The notes under the pieces are model-generated. The model had not been told where the DNA came from. It saw only the letters and a program-made list of their open reading frames with translations, and made no database searches. This document shows positions 17,245 to 27,220 of a stretch of DNA of 64,000 nt, in pieces. Positions within the stretch are counted from its first letter, which is position 1; each line of letters starts with the position of its first letter. The translations under genes were made by a program, and so were the position numbers. The DNA is from Niabella sp. Lineage in GTDB: Bacteria; Bacteroidota; Bacteroidia; Chitinophagales; Chitinophagaceae. The stretch lies in the NCBI GenBank assembly GCA_027493055.1, contig JAPUDO010000087.1, forward strand, positions 100,097-164,096. The letters run 5' to 3'.

Positions 17245-18039
17245 ATGAAGCGATTTATGTTACCAGCAATACTCTTTGCTGCTTTACTCCTGGCAGAAAT
17301 GGAGGCTAACGCTCAACGGGGCCGTATTTACAGGGGCCACCCGGTATATCGCTCACGGACGATGGTCTCTGTAGGCATTGGCGGTATGTGGGGCGGGTTT
17401 TATGGCCCAAGGGTGTGGGGTTATGGATGGGGGCCTGGTGTAGGAGTAAATATTGGTGTAGTAGTGCCTCCTCCGGGAGCTACAGTAAGAAGCATTCCCC
17501 AGGGAGCGGTGAAAGTGGAAATCAATGGAATTATCTACTACCGGAAAGGCGACACTTACCTTCGCGAAAGACAGGACGGAGCATTTGAAATAGTGGCAAC
17601 GCCCCTGGGAGGTGAAGTAAGCCGGCTACCGGCAGGAGCAAAATTGCAGAAGATTGATGGTAAATATTATTACGAAAAAAATGGCACTTACTATTATAAG
17701 GATGTAGATGCAGACGGCAGACCTGTATATTTAATAGCTGGCAGGAACGGCGAATTAAACACTCAGGAAAATGATTATAGCGCCCCCTATGAAAACTATA
17801 ACAGTGCTGATGATACACCTGAGATTGTAAATGAGGATAGTGATGCCAAGCCTGTTACTGATAAAAATGATGCTTATACGGTAAGGCCGCAGGTGGGCGA
17901 CCGGCTGGAACAGCTGCCACGCAATAGCAAACAGGTAACTGTAAACGGTAAAAAGTTGTTTGTTTCTCCCAACAACGTTTATTATAAAGAAATAAGTGAA
18001 GACGGGCAGACTGTATATAAAGTTGTTGAGGGAAAATAA
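17245..18039 (+). CDS. DUF6515 family secreted protein
   Basis: The 264-residue exported protein has a signal peptide (MKRFMLPAILFAALLLAEMEANAQ), a Gly/Tyr/Trp-rich segment, and two repeats of the pattern 'P.GA....P.GA..V..NG..YY..G..Y' (about 75-150), with a third weaker copy near the C-terminus (LPRNSKQVTVNGKKLFVSPNNVYYKE). I recognise this as DUF6515, a Bacteroidota cell-envelope family of unknown role. It is monocistronic, with a strong terminator 30 bases on. Confidence 0.75.
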   Translation: MKRFMLPAILFAALLLAEMEANAQRGRIYRGHPVYRSRTMVSVGIGGMWGGFYGPRVWGYGWGPGVGVNIGVVVPPPGATVRSIPQGAVKVEINGIIYYRKGDTYLRERQDGAFEIVATPLGGEVSRLPAGAKLQKIDGKYYYEKNGTYYYKDVDADGRPVYLIAGRNGELNTQENDYSAPYENYNSADDTPEIVNEDSDAKPVTDKNDAYTVRPQVGDRLEQLPRNSKQVTVNGKKLFVSPNNVYYKEISEDGQTVYKVVEGK

Positions 18040-18068
18040 ATCTTTGATTGTTTTTTTGTTTAAAAGCA

Positions 18069-18093
18069 AAGCCGCTCTTCGGGGCGGCTTCTT
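18069..18093 (+). terminator. Terminator of the DUF6515 gene
   Basis: AAGCCGC/GCGGCTT closes on a UUCG tetraloop (stem of about nine pairs including a G-T) and is followed by CTTT. Confidence 0.85.
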
Positions 18094-18147
18094 TATTTGC
18101 AGCGAGGCCATGTGCGTTATGGCACTATAAAAAACTGCACCTACCAG

Positions 18148-20823
18148 TTATCTTAAATTCATCCTGGCACTGAACAAAACCTGGGAAGGGCGCAGGCTGA
18201 ATTGTGTGATATTTGTTTGAATATTACTGATAATAACCTGTTCGTACTGTTTATTGTTTAAGATATTGGTCCACTTCACTTCCAGGTCAATTTTTCTTTT
18301 ACCCATTGTATGCCTGTAAGCGGCATCAAGGAATTGATTGCTGAATTTTTTCTGGCCGATGTTGTAAGAGTTCCAATCCCCGGAAAACCTGATAGAACCT
18401 TTTTTAAAAATATAAAAAGCTAATCTGCCGGACTGTGTTACAGCACTTGTGGTATTTCCTGTTCCCCGGTCCGCTCTTTTTGAATGGGCATAAGTAAGGT
18501 TATAATTGGCTATCAGCCAGCTTAAATAGCTGTTCTCCATTTTAAAACTTACTGCATGATTGTGATTGACTGTTGTAAACAGGTTATTATTCAGCAGGTT
18601 TATCATTTGGGAACGCGAGTAAGTGTATCCGGCGCCAATAGAAGTTAAAGCACTTTTTATATAATTGCCCAGGTTAAGGAAAGCTGTATTCCTGCTACCG
18701 TCGTTATCCTGCAAAATGGCCGTAATTACCTGCTGCCCGTTATCGGTTATTTGCCTTGCCAGCATGATGTTGGAGCTGCTGTGGTTATAGCTATACCCGG
18801 CATTGGCGTCCATGTTCGTTAATAGATTCTTGTAACTTATACGCCCGCCGGCATTCAACATTTGGGCTTCTTCAATGGGTGATTGATAAGCATTAAAATC
18901 GAGCGCGCTGAATACATAACCGGGATAAATTGCTGTTAAACTGCTAAAGCGATTTCCTTTTGATGCATTTACAGAAAAAGTAAATTTCTTAACCACATAT
19001 TCTGTAAACATCGAAGGCTGAAAAAGCCACTTATTTATACTCTTTGTAAAAGCATTTTCATCATCCTTTACATGTATGATATTGTTTGATAAGGGGAGGT
19101 TTAATGAGAAGCGGAATCTTTCTTTCTTCAGGTTAATACCTGCCGCTGCCTGTGCATTAAAATTTTCCCACTGTAACCGGTTAAGCCAGGGTTCTTTCAT
19201 TTGTTGTCTATTTCCCAAAGAAGGTTCTACTTCCAGTTCTGTGTTTAATAATTCGTTAGCATAACTAAACCGGATAGCTGGCGTTATTGTAAAATTTTTC
19301 ACTGTAAGCGCCATACCTGCTGAATTGGTGGTATTAAAACTGCCGGAGCGCTTTAGCTGCTTTAAGGATAAGGCCGACTGCATGGCGGCGTCTGAAAATT
19401 CCAGTGCCTGTAAAGAATCCACCCTGTACCATTCAGGATCATTTATATAATTGACATAAGACTGAAGGTTTACCAGGTACTTTGATTTTTCATCCGCAGG
19501 CAAAACCGTACTTAATGAGTTTTGAATGGAGAAGCCATTAGCATGCGTTTGCTGATAAGCAGGTATCCCGTTTAGCTTAACAGTGGAGCGTACCCCGCTC
19601 CTATCCATTGCAAAAGTCAGGTCATTCTTAAAAAAATTGCTTTTGGTATTCCTGTTTAATGAAAGCGTAGTCTTCAGGTTCCTGGAAATATCATTTAGTT
19701 CGCTGCTCCTGCTGAAGTTCACCGTGTTTAAAACATTTCCCATAGCATCTAAGTTGGTGATGCTGGATTGAGAAGAGCCGGCTACATCCAGCTCATGATA
19801 TACGTACTGAACATTTACCCTGGCTTCCCAGTCTTTTTGAAAACTTTGTAAAGTATTTAACGAGCCCGTATGCGTGGTATTAAACCAATACCTGTTTTGG
19901 GGAACAGACGCAGGGGGACTTACGGACGACACCCTTAAAAATTTGCCGGTTTCATTTTCCCGCGAAAAACCTACAAACCCCGACAAGCCAATAAAATTGG
20001 CCGTTTCAGAAATAATATTCTCGCCGGTATTGTTGGATTTTATGCTAAACAGCGCCTGTCTCTTTTTAGAGAACAGCATGGGGGTAAGTTTAACATTCCA
20101 CAGCAACGGCGAAAAGCCCGAAGCCAGGTTAGCAGTACCTGTCCAGGTAGTTGCTTTTTTAAGCTTTAAGTTGATGCCTGCATTTTCCGATGGTACTTTA
20201 TCCTTTAGCATTTTTACAGGCTGGTTGTTCTCTACAACTTCAAGTTTGCTTACATCTTTATAAGGAATAGAGTTGGGAATGATGCCATACCTTCCCTGCA
20301 TAAGGTCTTTCCCTTCTACCGTAAACTGGTTAATGTCTTTGCCCTGGTATGTTATTTTGCCACCTTCATCTATTTCCAGGCCCGGCATTTTTTTGATAAC
20401 ATCCGACAGCGTTCTGTCATCTTTATTAACAAACTCCCCCACATCGTGCACAATAGTATCCCCTTTTCTATACACCATCGCTTCTTTTACTACCACTTCT
20501 TCTAAAACCGTTGCTTTTTCCGTGGCAATGAAATGCACTTCCTGCGTTTTGTTACTTAGCAGCCTTATCTCAGTTTCATGATTAAGCAGGTTTAACTTAA
20601 TTTGTATTGAGTCTAAAGAGGTTTCCAGTGCTATGCTAAATAAACCTTTGACATCGGTCATTTTAAAAGCCAGCACTTTATTAGTATGAACCGGGGAAAT
20701 AATGATGCTGGCATTAACTAATCCTTTACCGGATTGGTCTTTCACACTACCACTGATAGTAACCTGTGCACACAATATTCCTGTTATGCCTATGCATACC
20801 AGCAGGGCCAACCCTTTCATCAT
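18148..20823 (-). CDS. Outer-membrane TonB-dependent-like receptor (PF14905-type), GLPGLI partner
   Basis: The 891-residue protein starts with MMKGLALLVCIGITGILCAQ. A carboxypeptidase-like domain (ISGSVKDQSGKGLVNASI) leads to a plug with 'DRTLSDVIKKMPGLEIDEGGKITYQGKDINQFTVEGKDLM', typical of receptors that accompany GLPGLI proteins, and then a barrel. A longer frame to 20946 overlaps the GLPGLI gene and is not used. It begins ten bases after the GLPGLI stop, so the two form an operon. Its ligand is unknown. The C-terminus ends in MNLR without the usual terminal aromatic. Confidence 0.85.
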   Translation of the reverse strand: MMKGLALLVCIGITGILCAQVTISGSVKDQSGKGLVNASIIISPVHTNKVLAFKMTDVKGLFSIALETSLDSIQIKLNLLNHETEIRLLSNKTQEVHFIATEKATVLEEVVVKEAMVYRKGDTIVHDVGEFVNKDDRTLSDVIKKMPGLEIDEGGKITYQGKDINQFTVEGKDLMQGRYGIIPNSIPYKDVSKLEVVENNQPVKMLKDKVPSENAGINLKLKKATTWTGTANLASGFSPLLWNVKLTPMLFSKKRQALFSIKSNNTGENIISETANFIGLSGFVGFSRENETGKFLRVSSVSPPASVPQNRYWFNTTHTGSLNTLQSFQKDWEARVNVQYVYHELDVAGSSQSSITNLDAMGNVLNTVNFSRSSELNDISRNLKTTLSLNRNTKSNFFKNDLTFAMDRSGVRSTVKLNGIPAYQQTHANGFSIQNSLSTVLPADEKSKYLVNLQSYVNYINDPEWYRVDSLQALEFSDAAMQSALSLKQLKRSGSFNTTNSAGMALTVKNFTITPAIRFSYANELLNTELEVEPSLGNRQQMKEPWLNRLQWENFNAQAAAGINLKKERFRFSLNLPLSNNIIHVKDDENAFTKSINKWLFQPSMFTEYVVKKFTFSVNASKGNRFSSLTAIYPGYVFSALDFNAYQSPIEEAQMLNAGGRISYKNLLTNMDANAGYSYNHSSSNIMLARQITDNGQQVITAILQDNDGSRNTAFLNLGNYIKSALTSIGAGYTYSRSQMINLLNNNLFTTVNHNHAVSFKMENSYLSWLIANYNLTYAHSKRADRGTGNTTSAVTQSGRLAFYIFKKGSIRFSGDWNSYNIGQKKFSNQFLDAAYRHTMGKRKIDLEVKWTNILNNKQYEQVIISNIQTNITQFSLRPSQVLFSARMNLR

Positions 20824-20833
20824 AAATACTGTA

Positions 20834-21703
20834 TTATAAAAGCTCCAGCCTGTTATTGTTTTTCCTTTCAGCATCAGCGCGCCTCCGCTGTATTTCTTCC
20901 TGAGATATTTCATTTCCGCTATGATCGCGAATACTCCCAACAACAACTGCCCCTCCTCCAGGATTTGTTATACCTGAAACCATTCCCAGTAGCGTCACCC
21001 GGGCATTTTCTTCCATTTTTTTAAACTCGCTTTTCTTTATTATTTCAGCAATGGGTATCTTAGCATTGCCATCCGTTATATTTTTAACTTCAGCCAGCTC
21101 AAACAGGCATTGCTCTTTATCGTCCCACATTTTTACAATGAGGCCGGGCAGGCCGGAAAATTTATAAGGGCCATTATTAACAGGGATTTCGGTTGTAAAC
21201 AAAGCATTCCAGTTTCTGCCTCCATAAGATGTTTTGGCTAGCTGGCAGTTATACTGACCGTATTTTTCAATAGTATCAGTAACATTCCAGCTTAGCCCTG
21301 ACATATCTTCTTCATAGCCGAAATTGTTTCGCTGTAACCTTTGCTGAAATTTTATTTTACCATCGCTGAACTTATAGACCTCATAGCTAGCACCGCTTCC
21401 CATGTTACTCTTGCTTATGTTAATTGATTTTACATTCTGGATGCCGCCCTGTGCTTCTATTGCCTTAGAGAGGCTGTCAATGTAAGCATCGCCTTTCAGT
21501 TTGGTAAAGCTTACAAATTTGCTATGGGTATCAAAAATATCCAAAGCATACTGGTCTTTTATTTTTGAGCCGGCATCGTTAGTGTCTTTTTGAAAAGTGA
21601 GATCATATACAATTCTCTGTGCCCTGACGCCTTGCGCCCGGACATTTATAAATAATATGGATGCCAAGAGCAACAGGCTGGTACAACGAAATATCATAAT
21701 CAT
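20834..21703 (-). CDS. GLPGLI family protein
   Basis: The 289-residue exported protein is named for the motif that is present here in FSGLPGLIVKMWDD (about residue 185). It has an N-terminal signal segment (MIFRCTSLLLLASILFINVRAQ) and a beta-rich body. An ATG two codons downstream is equally possible as start. GLPGLI proteins (TIGR01200) are found in Bacteroidota beside TonB-dependent receptors and probably act with them in the periplasm; the biochemical role is not known. It is first in a two-gene operon with a good promoter. Confidence 0.9.
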   Translation of the reverse strand: MIMIFRCTSLLLLASILFINVRAQGVRAQRIVYDLTFQKDTNDAGSKIKDQYALDIFDTHSKFVSFTKLKGDAYIDSLSKAIEAQGGIQNVKSINISKSNMGSGASYEVYKFSDGKIKFQQRLQRNNFGYEEDMSGLSWNVTDTIEKYGQYNCQLAKTSYGGRNWNALFTTEIPVNNGPYKFSGLPGLIVKMWDDKEQCLFELAEVKNITDGNAKIPIAEIIKKSEFKKMEENARVTLLGMVSGITNPGGGAVVVGSIRDHSGNEISQEEIQRRRADAERKNNNRLELL

Positions 21704-21718
21704 GAATATTATTTTTAA

Positions 21719-21753
21719 TTACGAAATTATCGTAACAATATCAAATTATCAAA
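21719..21753 (-). promoter_or_regulatory. Promoter with palindromic operator for the GLPGLI operon
   Basis: On the minus strand TTTG (complement of 21750-21753), a 20-base spacer and TAATTTCG (21722-21729) make a -33/-7 pair with the expected spacing. TTACGA-AATTA-TCGTAA (21719-21735) is a perfect inverted repeat exactly over the -7 box, a good place for a repressor. Confidence 0.6.
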
Positions 21754-21967
21754 ATTATTTTTATTTCATATAAATACACTGAAATTATCAGAGACCAGGA
21801 AAACATAAGCCGGGAGTACTTTCAATACCTTCTTATTTTCCGGAATGGTTGCTGCGTCTGTGCTATGACAGCGAGCGGCAGGAAGGCGGGGGTTAAAAAA
21901 GGGAGAAGGCAAGAATACCTCCTCCGTGGTTTTACATGAGAAAAAATATAAATGATCATCAAAAAAC

Positions 21968-22417
21968 CTATTTATCTCCACGTTTATATTTTGAAATCAC
22001 TTCCGATTCTCCATAGCTATTGGCATGAATATACATATAGCTTTTTTCGTCCTTAAGCACTATCCTGTAAATAATGCCATGTTTATTTGATACTTCAGTT
22101 ACTCCAAAAATATCTTTCCGCGGATAATCTTTTCTTATGGCATAAAGAATAGTGGCAGGCAGCCTATCTTCATTATAATAGCGAACAGTTTGAAGCAGGT
22201 TGCCTTTATTGTCCAGCATAGCGGAGGCTCTGACTGAAGCAATAGAAAAAGACACGTTATAAAGACGGGCCGTATTGCTCCATATTATATTACGGGCATT
22301 TTTAAAAACCTCGTTAAAAGTTTTTACTACTTTTTCATTCCCCGGATAAACGCCGGCTACAGCACTATGAACGGCTGCAGAAAAAAGCAGTGCGGCGGAA
22401 AGGATCATGTTTTTCAT
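21968..22417 (-). CDS. PepSY-like domain secreted protein
   Basis: The 149-residue protein has a signal peptide (MKNMILSAALLFSAAVHSAVA) and one small alpha/beta domain with 'V...F...F.NA..I.W......Y.VSF......A..D..GN....RYY'. This matches the PepSY-like/BLIP-type small periplasmic proteins common in Bacteroidota. The frame extends upstream to 22558, but that part has no homologous look and lacks a signal sequence. The role is unknown; relatives are often controlled with envelope genes. The 260 bp between it and the GLPGLI gene hold only that operon's promoter. Confidence 0.6.
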   Translation of the reverse strand: MKNMILSAALLFSAAVHSAVAGVYPGNEKVVKTFNEVFKNARNIIWSNTARLYNVSFSIASVRASAMLDNKGNLLQTVRYYNEDRLPATILYAIRKDYPRKDIFGVTEVSNKHGIIYRIVLKDEKSYMYIHANSYGESEVISKYKRGDK

Positions 22418-22846
22418 TTTAGTGTTTTTAAAGTTTAACAAATTTGTTTGTAAGGCCTCTGCATCAAAAATAGGCCAGGGCAGAACGAAGAAGCACAGCG
22501 GCTGTACGAACTGTTTATCCTGATGTATGAAACCCCTTCCCGCTTTTATGAAGACCAAAATAACTCGTATCCTGCTACGATGTGGGCTGATCTTTCCGGT
22601 AATTTTGTTTTAACTGTGCCGTGCAGTTGAGCGTGCGTGATAGTTGATACAATGGAACTGTCATTGCTTTATCTCTTCAGCTTATACAATAGAATGCACC
22701 ATTGGTACATATTTAGTAAGCTGATTATATATATTGGAGTTAGTTTAGCTTCAACCAGAAATATTTATGTACCCATCATTACCCATAACGCCTCATGTTT
22801 TCTTAACTTTTTGTAATTTTAGTTATAAAGTGAAAGACACCTTATT
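22418..22846. other. 429-bp divergent gap, no gene seen
   Basis: This region must contain the promoters of the PepSY-like gene (leftward) and the histidine kinase gene (rightward). I see no exact TAnnTTTG box, no repeat and no convincing short gene in it. Confidence 0.4.
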
Positions 22847-24745
22847 ATGCATCCCCGGTCATTTTTAATACTACTTGTGTTTCTGGCCCAGCTTAATATT
22901 TGCCATGCACGGCTATATTCAGAAAAAGAAAAAAATGATACGCTGCATGTTACAGACACTTTTAGCCATATTGACCTTTCCCGTTATAGCACTATTTATA
23001 CGGACAGCAATTGTACTAACTTTAATGGTGAAACGAACAAGCAGCTGTCCTCATTAGATGAGCACTGGCTGTTAAAATTAAGGAGCACAGGATATATCCG
23101 CTTCTGGATAAAGTTTACGGTACAAAACAATTCGGATAAGCATATAGCAGCGATACTAAATTGTGGTGTGCACCCTTTGGTAAAAATCACGGAGGGAAAC
23201 CCGCCAGGCAGTATTAATGAGGCAGGCTTTTTTTCTTATCAAAACAGCGGGCTTCATACCTTATATGGCATACCGCTTACACTGCAAGCTAACTCGGTAC
23301 AATCATTTGTTATTGAAATCTCCAGCTTATATAAAATGCAGACAGCTATAAGTCCTGAATTATTTTCAACCCTGAAATATGCTGAAAACGAGATAGCAAA
23401 TGAAAGGAGCCGGAAACCCACATTTGCTATTCAGCTATTGCTTCTGGGCGGTATTTTTGTTTTAAGCATTTTCAATCTTGCTCAATTTATGTCTAACAGG
23501 GACAGCGCTTACTTATTCTATTCTCTGTATAGTTTTTCCTTATTTCTTTATATCGAACGTTCCTTAGAGCTAAGTAACGATATGCGTATTGTTTCACAAG
23601 TTATACCTACTTATTTCCATGACAGTGTTAACTTTTATACGCTTTTGATCGGAATATTTTATATGTTATTCCTGAAGCGGTTTTTGAACCCGGTAAAACC
23701 TTCCTGGCTTTTAAAAGTTGCTAACGGATTTTTGTATCTGCTTCTGACAGCAATTTTCCTGGTCTTTTTTATTCATCTTTTCAGGTCAGACAACTTTTTT
23801 CCTACACGATTTAATATGCTCGTTACTTTCCTGCCCTTTATTTCATTCACAATCATTGCTATCATCCTCATCCCTGAGTGCAAAAAAAAGATATTACCAC
23901 GCTACATTATCGCAGGCTCGTTTTTAATTATGGCAGGTGGGTTGATACAGGTATTTTTAAATAATTACTCGAACCAGTTCATGTCAAGAATTTTTGCCCC
24001 GGTCACTTACTTAGAAATAGGTGCACTCGGCGAGCTGTTTTTCTTTGCGCTGGGCCTGGGGTACAAAAGAAAACAACTGGAAAAAGAAAAAAAGAATGCA
24101 GAGCTGCAAAAAATGACGTCGGAGCTGCAATTGCTGAGAACCCAGATGAACCCGCATTTTATTTTTAACTGCCTTAATTCGATAAAACTGTACGCAGAAA
24201 AAAATGATATGGAAGCCGCTACAACCTACCTGTCCAAGTTTTCAAGGCTGATGCGCCTGGTTTTGGAAAACAGCAAGAACAGCCAGATAACTTTAAAGCA
24301 GGAAATAGAAACCATCCGGCTTTATTTAGACATGGAAGCCATGCGTTTTAAAGAAAAACTGCAGTATCAAATAATAGTGGACAAAAACGCCGACCCTGAA
24401 TATACGGAGCTGCCACCTATGCTGATACAGCCTTATGTGGAAAATGCCATCTGGCACGGGCTGATGCATAAGGAAGGTGGCGGGCTTATTACAGTGCATG
24501 TATCGGAGCAGGATGAAATGCTGGTCATCTCTGTTAAAGACAACGGTATTGGCCGGGAAAAAGCAGCGGCATTAAAAAGCAGGTTAGCAACAACGCATAA
24601 GTCATTTGGCATGAACATAACCGGGGAAAGATTGGAGCTACTGAATGCGAAAAATAAAACGAACGCCAATATATCTGTCAACGACCTGTATGAGAATGGT
24701 GTGGCAACCGGCACAGAAGTAATTATTAAAATACCTGTAGGATAA
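22847..24745 (+). CDS. LytS-type sensor histidine kinase with 7TM-DISM sensor
   Basis: The 632-residue membrane kinase has a signal peptide, an extracytoplasmic beta-rich domain (about 30-165, 7TMR-DISM extracellular type), seven predicted membrane helices (about 190-395), a short coiled coil and a His_kinase/HATPase pair. The phospho-acceptor His is at about 437 in QMNPHFIFNCLNSIK, and the ATP-binding segments are LIQPYVENAIWHGL and DNGIGREKAAAL. This family signals to LytTR regulators, and the next gene is one, twelve bases away. The ligand of the outer domain, often a carbohydrate, is unknown. Confidence 0.92.
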   Translation: MHPRSFLILLVFLAQLNICHARLYSEKEKNDTLHVTDTFSHIDLSRYSTIYTDSNCTNFNGETNKQLSSLDEHWLLKLRSTGYIRFWIKFTVQNNSDKHIAAILNCGVHPLVKITEGNPPGSINEAGFFSYQNSGLHTLYGIPLTLQANSVQSFVIEISSLYKMQTAISPELFSTLKYAENEIANERSRKPTFAIQLLLLGGIFVLSIFNLAQFMSNRDSAYLFYSLYSFSLFLYIERSLELSNDMRIVSQVIPTYFHDSVNFYTLLIGIFYMLFLKRFLNPVKPSWLLKVANGFLYLLLTAIFLVFFIHLFRSDNFFPTRFNMLVTFLPFISFTIIAIILIPECKKKILPRYIIAGSFLIMAGGLIQVFLNNYSNQFMSRIFAPVTYLEIGALGELFFFALGLGYKRKQLEKEKKNAELQKMTSELQLLRTQMNPHFIFNCLNSIKLYAEKNDMEAATTYLSKFSRLMRLVLENSKNSQITLKQEIETIRLYLDMEAMRFKEKLQYQIIVDKNADPEYTELPPMLIQPYVENAIWHGLMHKEGGGLITVHVSEQDEMLVISVKDNGIGREKAAALKSRLATTHKSFGMNITGERLELLNAKNKTNANISVNDLYENGVATGTEVIIKIPVG

Positions 24746-24757
24746 AACACAAAAACA

Positions 24758-25495
24758 ATGGACAGTATAAAGACCATCCTTATTGATGATGAAACAGACA
24801 GTATAGAAATGATGAAAATGCTTTTAGCGAATTATCCGCAAATAGAGATCATCAAAACTTTTACCAGTTCTGTAAAGGCCCTGCAGCAATTAGGAACATT
24901 GGCTCCCGACCTGGTTTTTTTAGACATTGAAATGCCCCAGATGAATGGTTTTGAGCTGCTGGAACGTATAAACCCTATCCGTTTTAACGTGGTATTTGCT
25001 ACCGCTTATAATGAATTTGCATTGAAAGCCTTTCGCTTTAGTGCCATGGACTACCTGGTGAAGCCTGTTAATAAGGAAGAGCTGGACGATGTTATAGATA
25101 AAGCCGGTAAAAAACAATATTTACACAGCGCGCAGCTGCAACAGGCAAAGCAGCAGCTCAAACAGGGGCACATCAGCAAATTAGCCATACCCGGCCTGCA
25201 CCAGGTAACATTTATAGATATCAAAGATATTGCTTATGCCGAGGCCTCGGGAAACTATACCCATATTGTGCTTGCAGATAAGCAGAAGCATCTTGTAACA
25301 CGAAAGCTCAAAGAATTGCAGGAAGTTTTGGAAGAGCAACATTTCTTACGCATACACCGCCAGTATATCATTAACCTGAATATGGTTAAGGCGTTTAACC
25401 GGAATGAGAACCTGCTTACGCTTTCCACCGGTGATACAGTGCCTGTTTCGCGAAGCCAGCGGGACAGGCTGATAGAAAGCTATGGATGGCTATAG
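24758..25495 (+). CDS. LytTR family response regulator
   Basis: The 245-residue regulator has a receiver domain (1-120) with Asp56 in LVFLDIEMPQ, acidic residues DDE near the N-terminus and the conserved Lys in DYLVKPV. The C-terminal LytTR domain (about 140-245) shows IAYAEASGNYTHI and the signature FLRIHRQYIINL. It is the partner of the upstream kinase. Targets are not in evidence, but the neighbouring envelope operons are candidates. Confidence 0.94.
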   Translation: MDSIKTILIDDETDSIEMMKMLLANYPQIEIIKTFTSSVKALQQLGTLAPDLVFLDIEMPQMNGFELLERINPIRFNVVFATAYNEFALKAFRFSAMDYLVKPVNKEELDDVIDKAGKKQYLHSAQLQQAKQQLKQGHISKLAIPGLHQVTFIDIKDIAYAEASGNYTHIVLADKQKHLVTRKLKELQEVLEEQHFLRIHRQYIINLNMVKAFNRNENLLTLSTGDTVPVSRSQRDRLIESYGWL

Positions 25496-25565
25496 TGTTG
25501 GAGAAGGGTTAGGAGAAGTCTCTTTTTCCCCTTTATACATATTACTCTGAGGCTATAAAATAAAA

Positions 25566-25589
25566 GTGTGAGGCGTCCTTGCCTCACAC
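25566..25589. repeat. REP-like palindrome, core GAGGCGTCCTTGCCTC
   Basis: A perfect nine-pair stem (GTGTGAGGC/GCCTCACAC) with loop GTCCTT lies between the convergent regulator and gltD genes. The same core, with other arms, occurs at 40369-40404. It may stop transcription from both sides. Confidence 0.65.
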
Positions 25590-25639
25590 AGCTTTATTCT
25601 TTTGAGGGAACCTCCTCTTTTATAAACAATCCATTTCCC

Positions 25640-27145
25640 TTACTGAAATGACATCAGTATAGAGCTTTCTTTACTTTCCAGTGCAGAGCTTCCCATAAGG
25701 TATTCATCTACTTTACGGGCGCATTCACGGCCTTCGCTGATAGCCCATACTACAAGGCTTTGCCCCCGGCGCATATCACCGGCCGTAAATACTTTGGATA
25801 CATTGGTTTTATAATTGAACTCCGCGGCTTTCACGTTGCCCCTGTTATCAAGCTCTACGCCTAATTCTTCCAGCATTCCCGTATGTAACGGATGAACAAA
25901 TCCCATTGCCAGCAGGGCTAATTCGCAGGGTAATTCCCGTTCGCTGCCGGGTACCTCGGTAAATTTAGCAGGCTGACCCGGCGCAGGAGTTGTCCATTGC
26001 AGGTCTACTACTTTCAGGGCTTTCAGGTTGCCGTTCTCATCGCCAATAAACTCTTTGGTGGCAATGCTCCAATGCCTTTGTGCGCCCTCTTCATGGCTGG
26101 TAGTAGTTTTTAACAGCATGGGATAAGTGGGCCAGGGCATTAAATCTGTTCTCTCTTTGGGAGGCATAGGCAAAAGCTCAAACTGTGTTACAGATACTGC
26201 CTTATGGCGGTTACTGGTACCTACACAGTCACTGCCCGTATCACCGCCTCCTATTACCACTACGTTTTTACCGGTGGCCAGCAGCTCTTCAGTCAGTATA
26301 TTGCTTTCAATATCACGATTCGCTAAAAAATCTTTACCGGCAACGCGTTTATTGTTTTGCTTTAAGAAATCCATTGCAAAATGAACACCGTTATATTCCC
26401 TGCCGGGTATAGGCAAATCGCGCGGGACGGTGCTGCCGCCGGCCAAAACAATAGCGTCATACTGACGCATCAGGTCATTTACTTTTATGTTTTTGCCTAC
26501 GTTGGCATGACATTTAAAAGTAACTCCCTCTTCCTGCATTAAAGCTATACGGCGGTCAATTACCCATTTTTCCAGCTTGAAATCGGGAATACCGTAACGT
26601 AATAAACCACCCGGTTGTTCATCACGCTCAAATACAGTAACCGTGTGACCCGCATAATTTAACTGTGCCGCAGCAGCAAGACCCGAAGGGCCGCTGCCGA
26701 CAACCGCTACTTTTTTGCCGGTTCTTACGTTAGGCGCTTTCCTGGCAACAAAGCCTTTTTCAAATGCTATCTCTATAATATGTTTTTCTATTTCTTCAAT
26801 AGCTACCGGTGGCTGATTAATCCCTAATACACAGCTCATTTCGCAGGGCGCCGGGCAAATACGGCCGGTAAACTCGGGAAAATTGTTGGTTGATGTCAAT
26901 ATCTCATAAGCCTCACGATACTCTTTTCTATAAATAGCATCATTAAATTCGGGTATCACATTTCCTAAAGGACAACCACTATGGCAAAAAGGAATACCAC
27001 AATCCATACAGCGTGCTGCCTGGTGATTGAGTTTCTCTTCGGGAAATAGTTCTACAAATTCGCGATAGTCCTGAAGTCTTTCTTCTACCGGCTTTTTCGA
27101 TGGAGTTTCTCTTGTAAATTCTAAAAATCCTGTTGGTTTACCCAT
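25640..27145 (-). CDS. gltD: Glutamate synthase [NADPH] small subunit
   Basis: The 501-residue subunit takes electrons from NADPH through FAD and 4Fe-4S clusters to GltB. The N-terminal cluster ligands are in [17 protein letters not shown] and [14 protein letters not shown]; the FAD-binding [10 protein letters not shown] (about 150) and the NADPH-binding GGGDTGSDC (about 300) follow. Length and motifs are standard. It lies 75 bases after gltB, separated by a long A/T-rich hairpin, and the two are surely one operon. Confidence 0.96.
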   Translation of the reverse strand: MGKPTGFLEFTRETPSKKPVEERLQDYREFVELFPEEKLNHQAARCMDCGIPFCHSGCPLGNVIPEFNDAIYRKEYREAYEILTSTNNFPEFTGRICPAPCEMSCVLGINQPPVAIEEIEKHIIEIAFEKGFVARKAPNVRTGKKVAVVGSGPSGLAAAAQLNYAGHTVTVFERDEQPGGLLRYGIPDFKLEKWVIDRRIALMQEEGVTFKCHANVGKNIKVNDLMRQYDAIVLAGGSTVPRDLPIPGREYNGVHFAMDFLKQNNKRVAGKDFLANRDIESNILTEELLATGKNVVVIGGGDTGSDCVGTSNRHKAVSVTQFELLPMPPKERTDLMPWPTYPMLLKTTTSHEEGAQRHWSIATKEFIGDENGNLKALKVVDLQWTTPAPGQPAKFTEVPGSERELPCELALLAMGFVHPLHTGMLEELGVELDNRGNVKAAEFNYKTNVSKVFTAGDMRRGQSLVVWAISEGRECARKVDEYLMGSSALESKESSILMSFQ

Positions 27146-27152
27146 TGTAATT

Positions 27153-27216
27153 ATTTCTGATTTATAATTTCTGATTTGAGATTAAATTTCAAATCATTAA
27201 ATCTCAAATTATAAAT
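27153..27216 (-). repeat. gltB-gltD intercistronic hairpin built from heptads
   Basis: Five 7-bp units of ATTTCTG type (27153-27187) form one side; the far side contains the complement, so ATTTATAA (27160-27167) pairs with TTATAAAT (27209-27216) and TTTGAGATT (27175-27183) with AATCTCAAA (27200-27208). A stem of about 17 pairs with a bulge results, in the gap between the two subunits' genes. It could set their expression ratio. Confidence 0.55.
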
Positions 27217-27220
27217 TGTT

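Noticed and set aside
20824-20946. Extended N-terminus of the outer-membrane receptor
   Set aside because: This part overlaps the end of the GLPGLI gene in another frame and precedes the obvious signal peptide.
21766-21981. 71-codon minus-strand frame between the GLPGLI and PepSY-like genes
   Set aside because: It overlaps the end of the PepSY-like gene, has low-complexity sequence and no promoter or homologous pattern.
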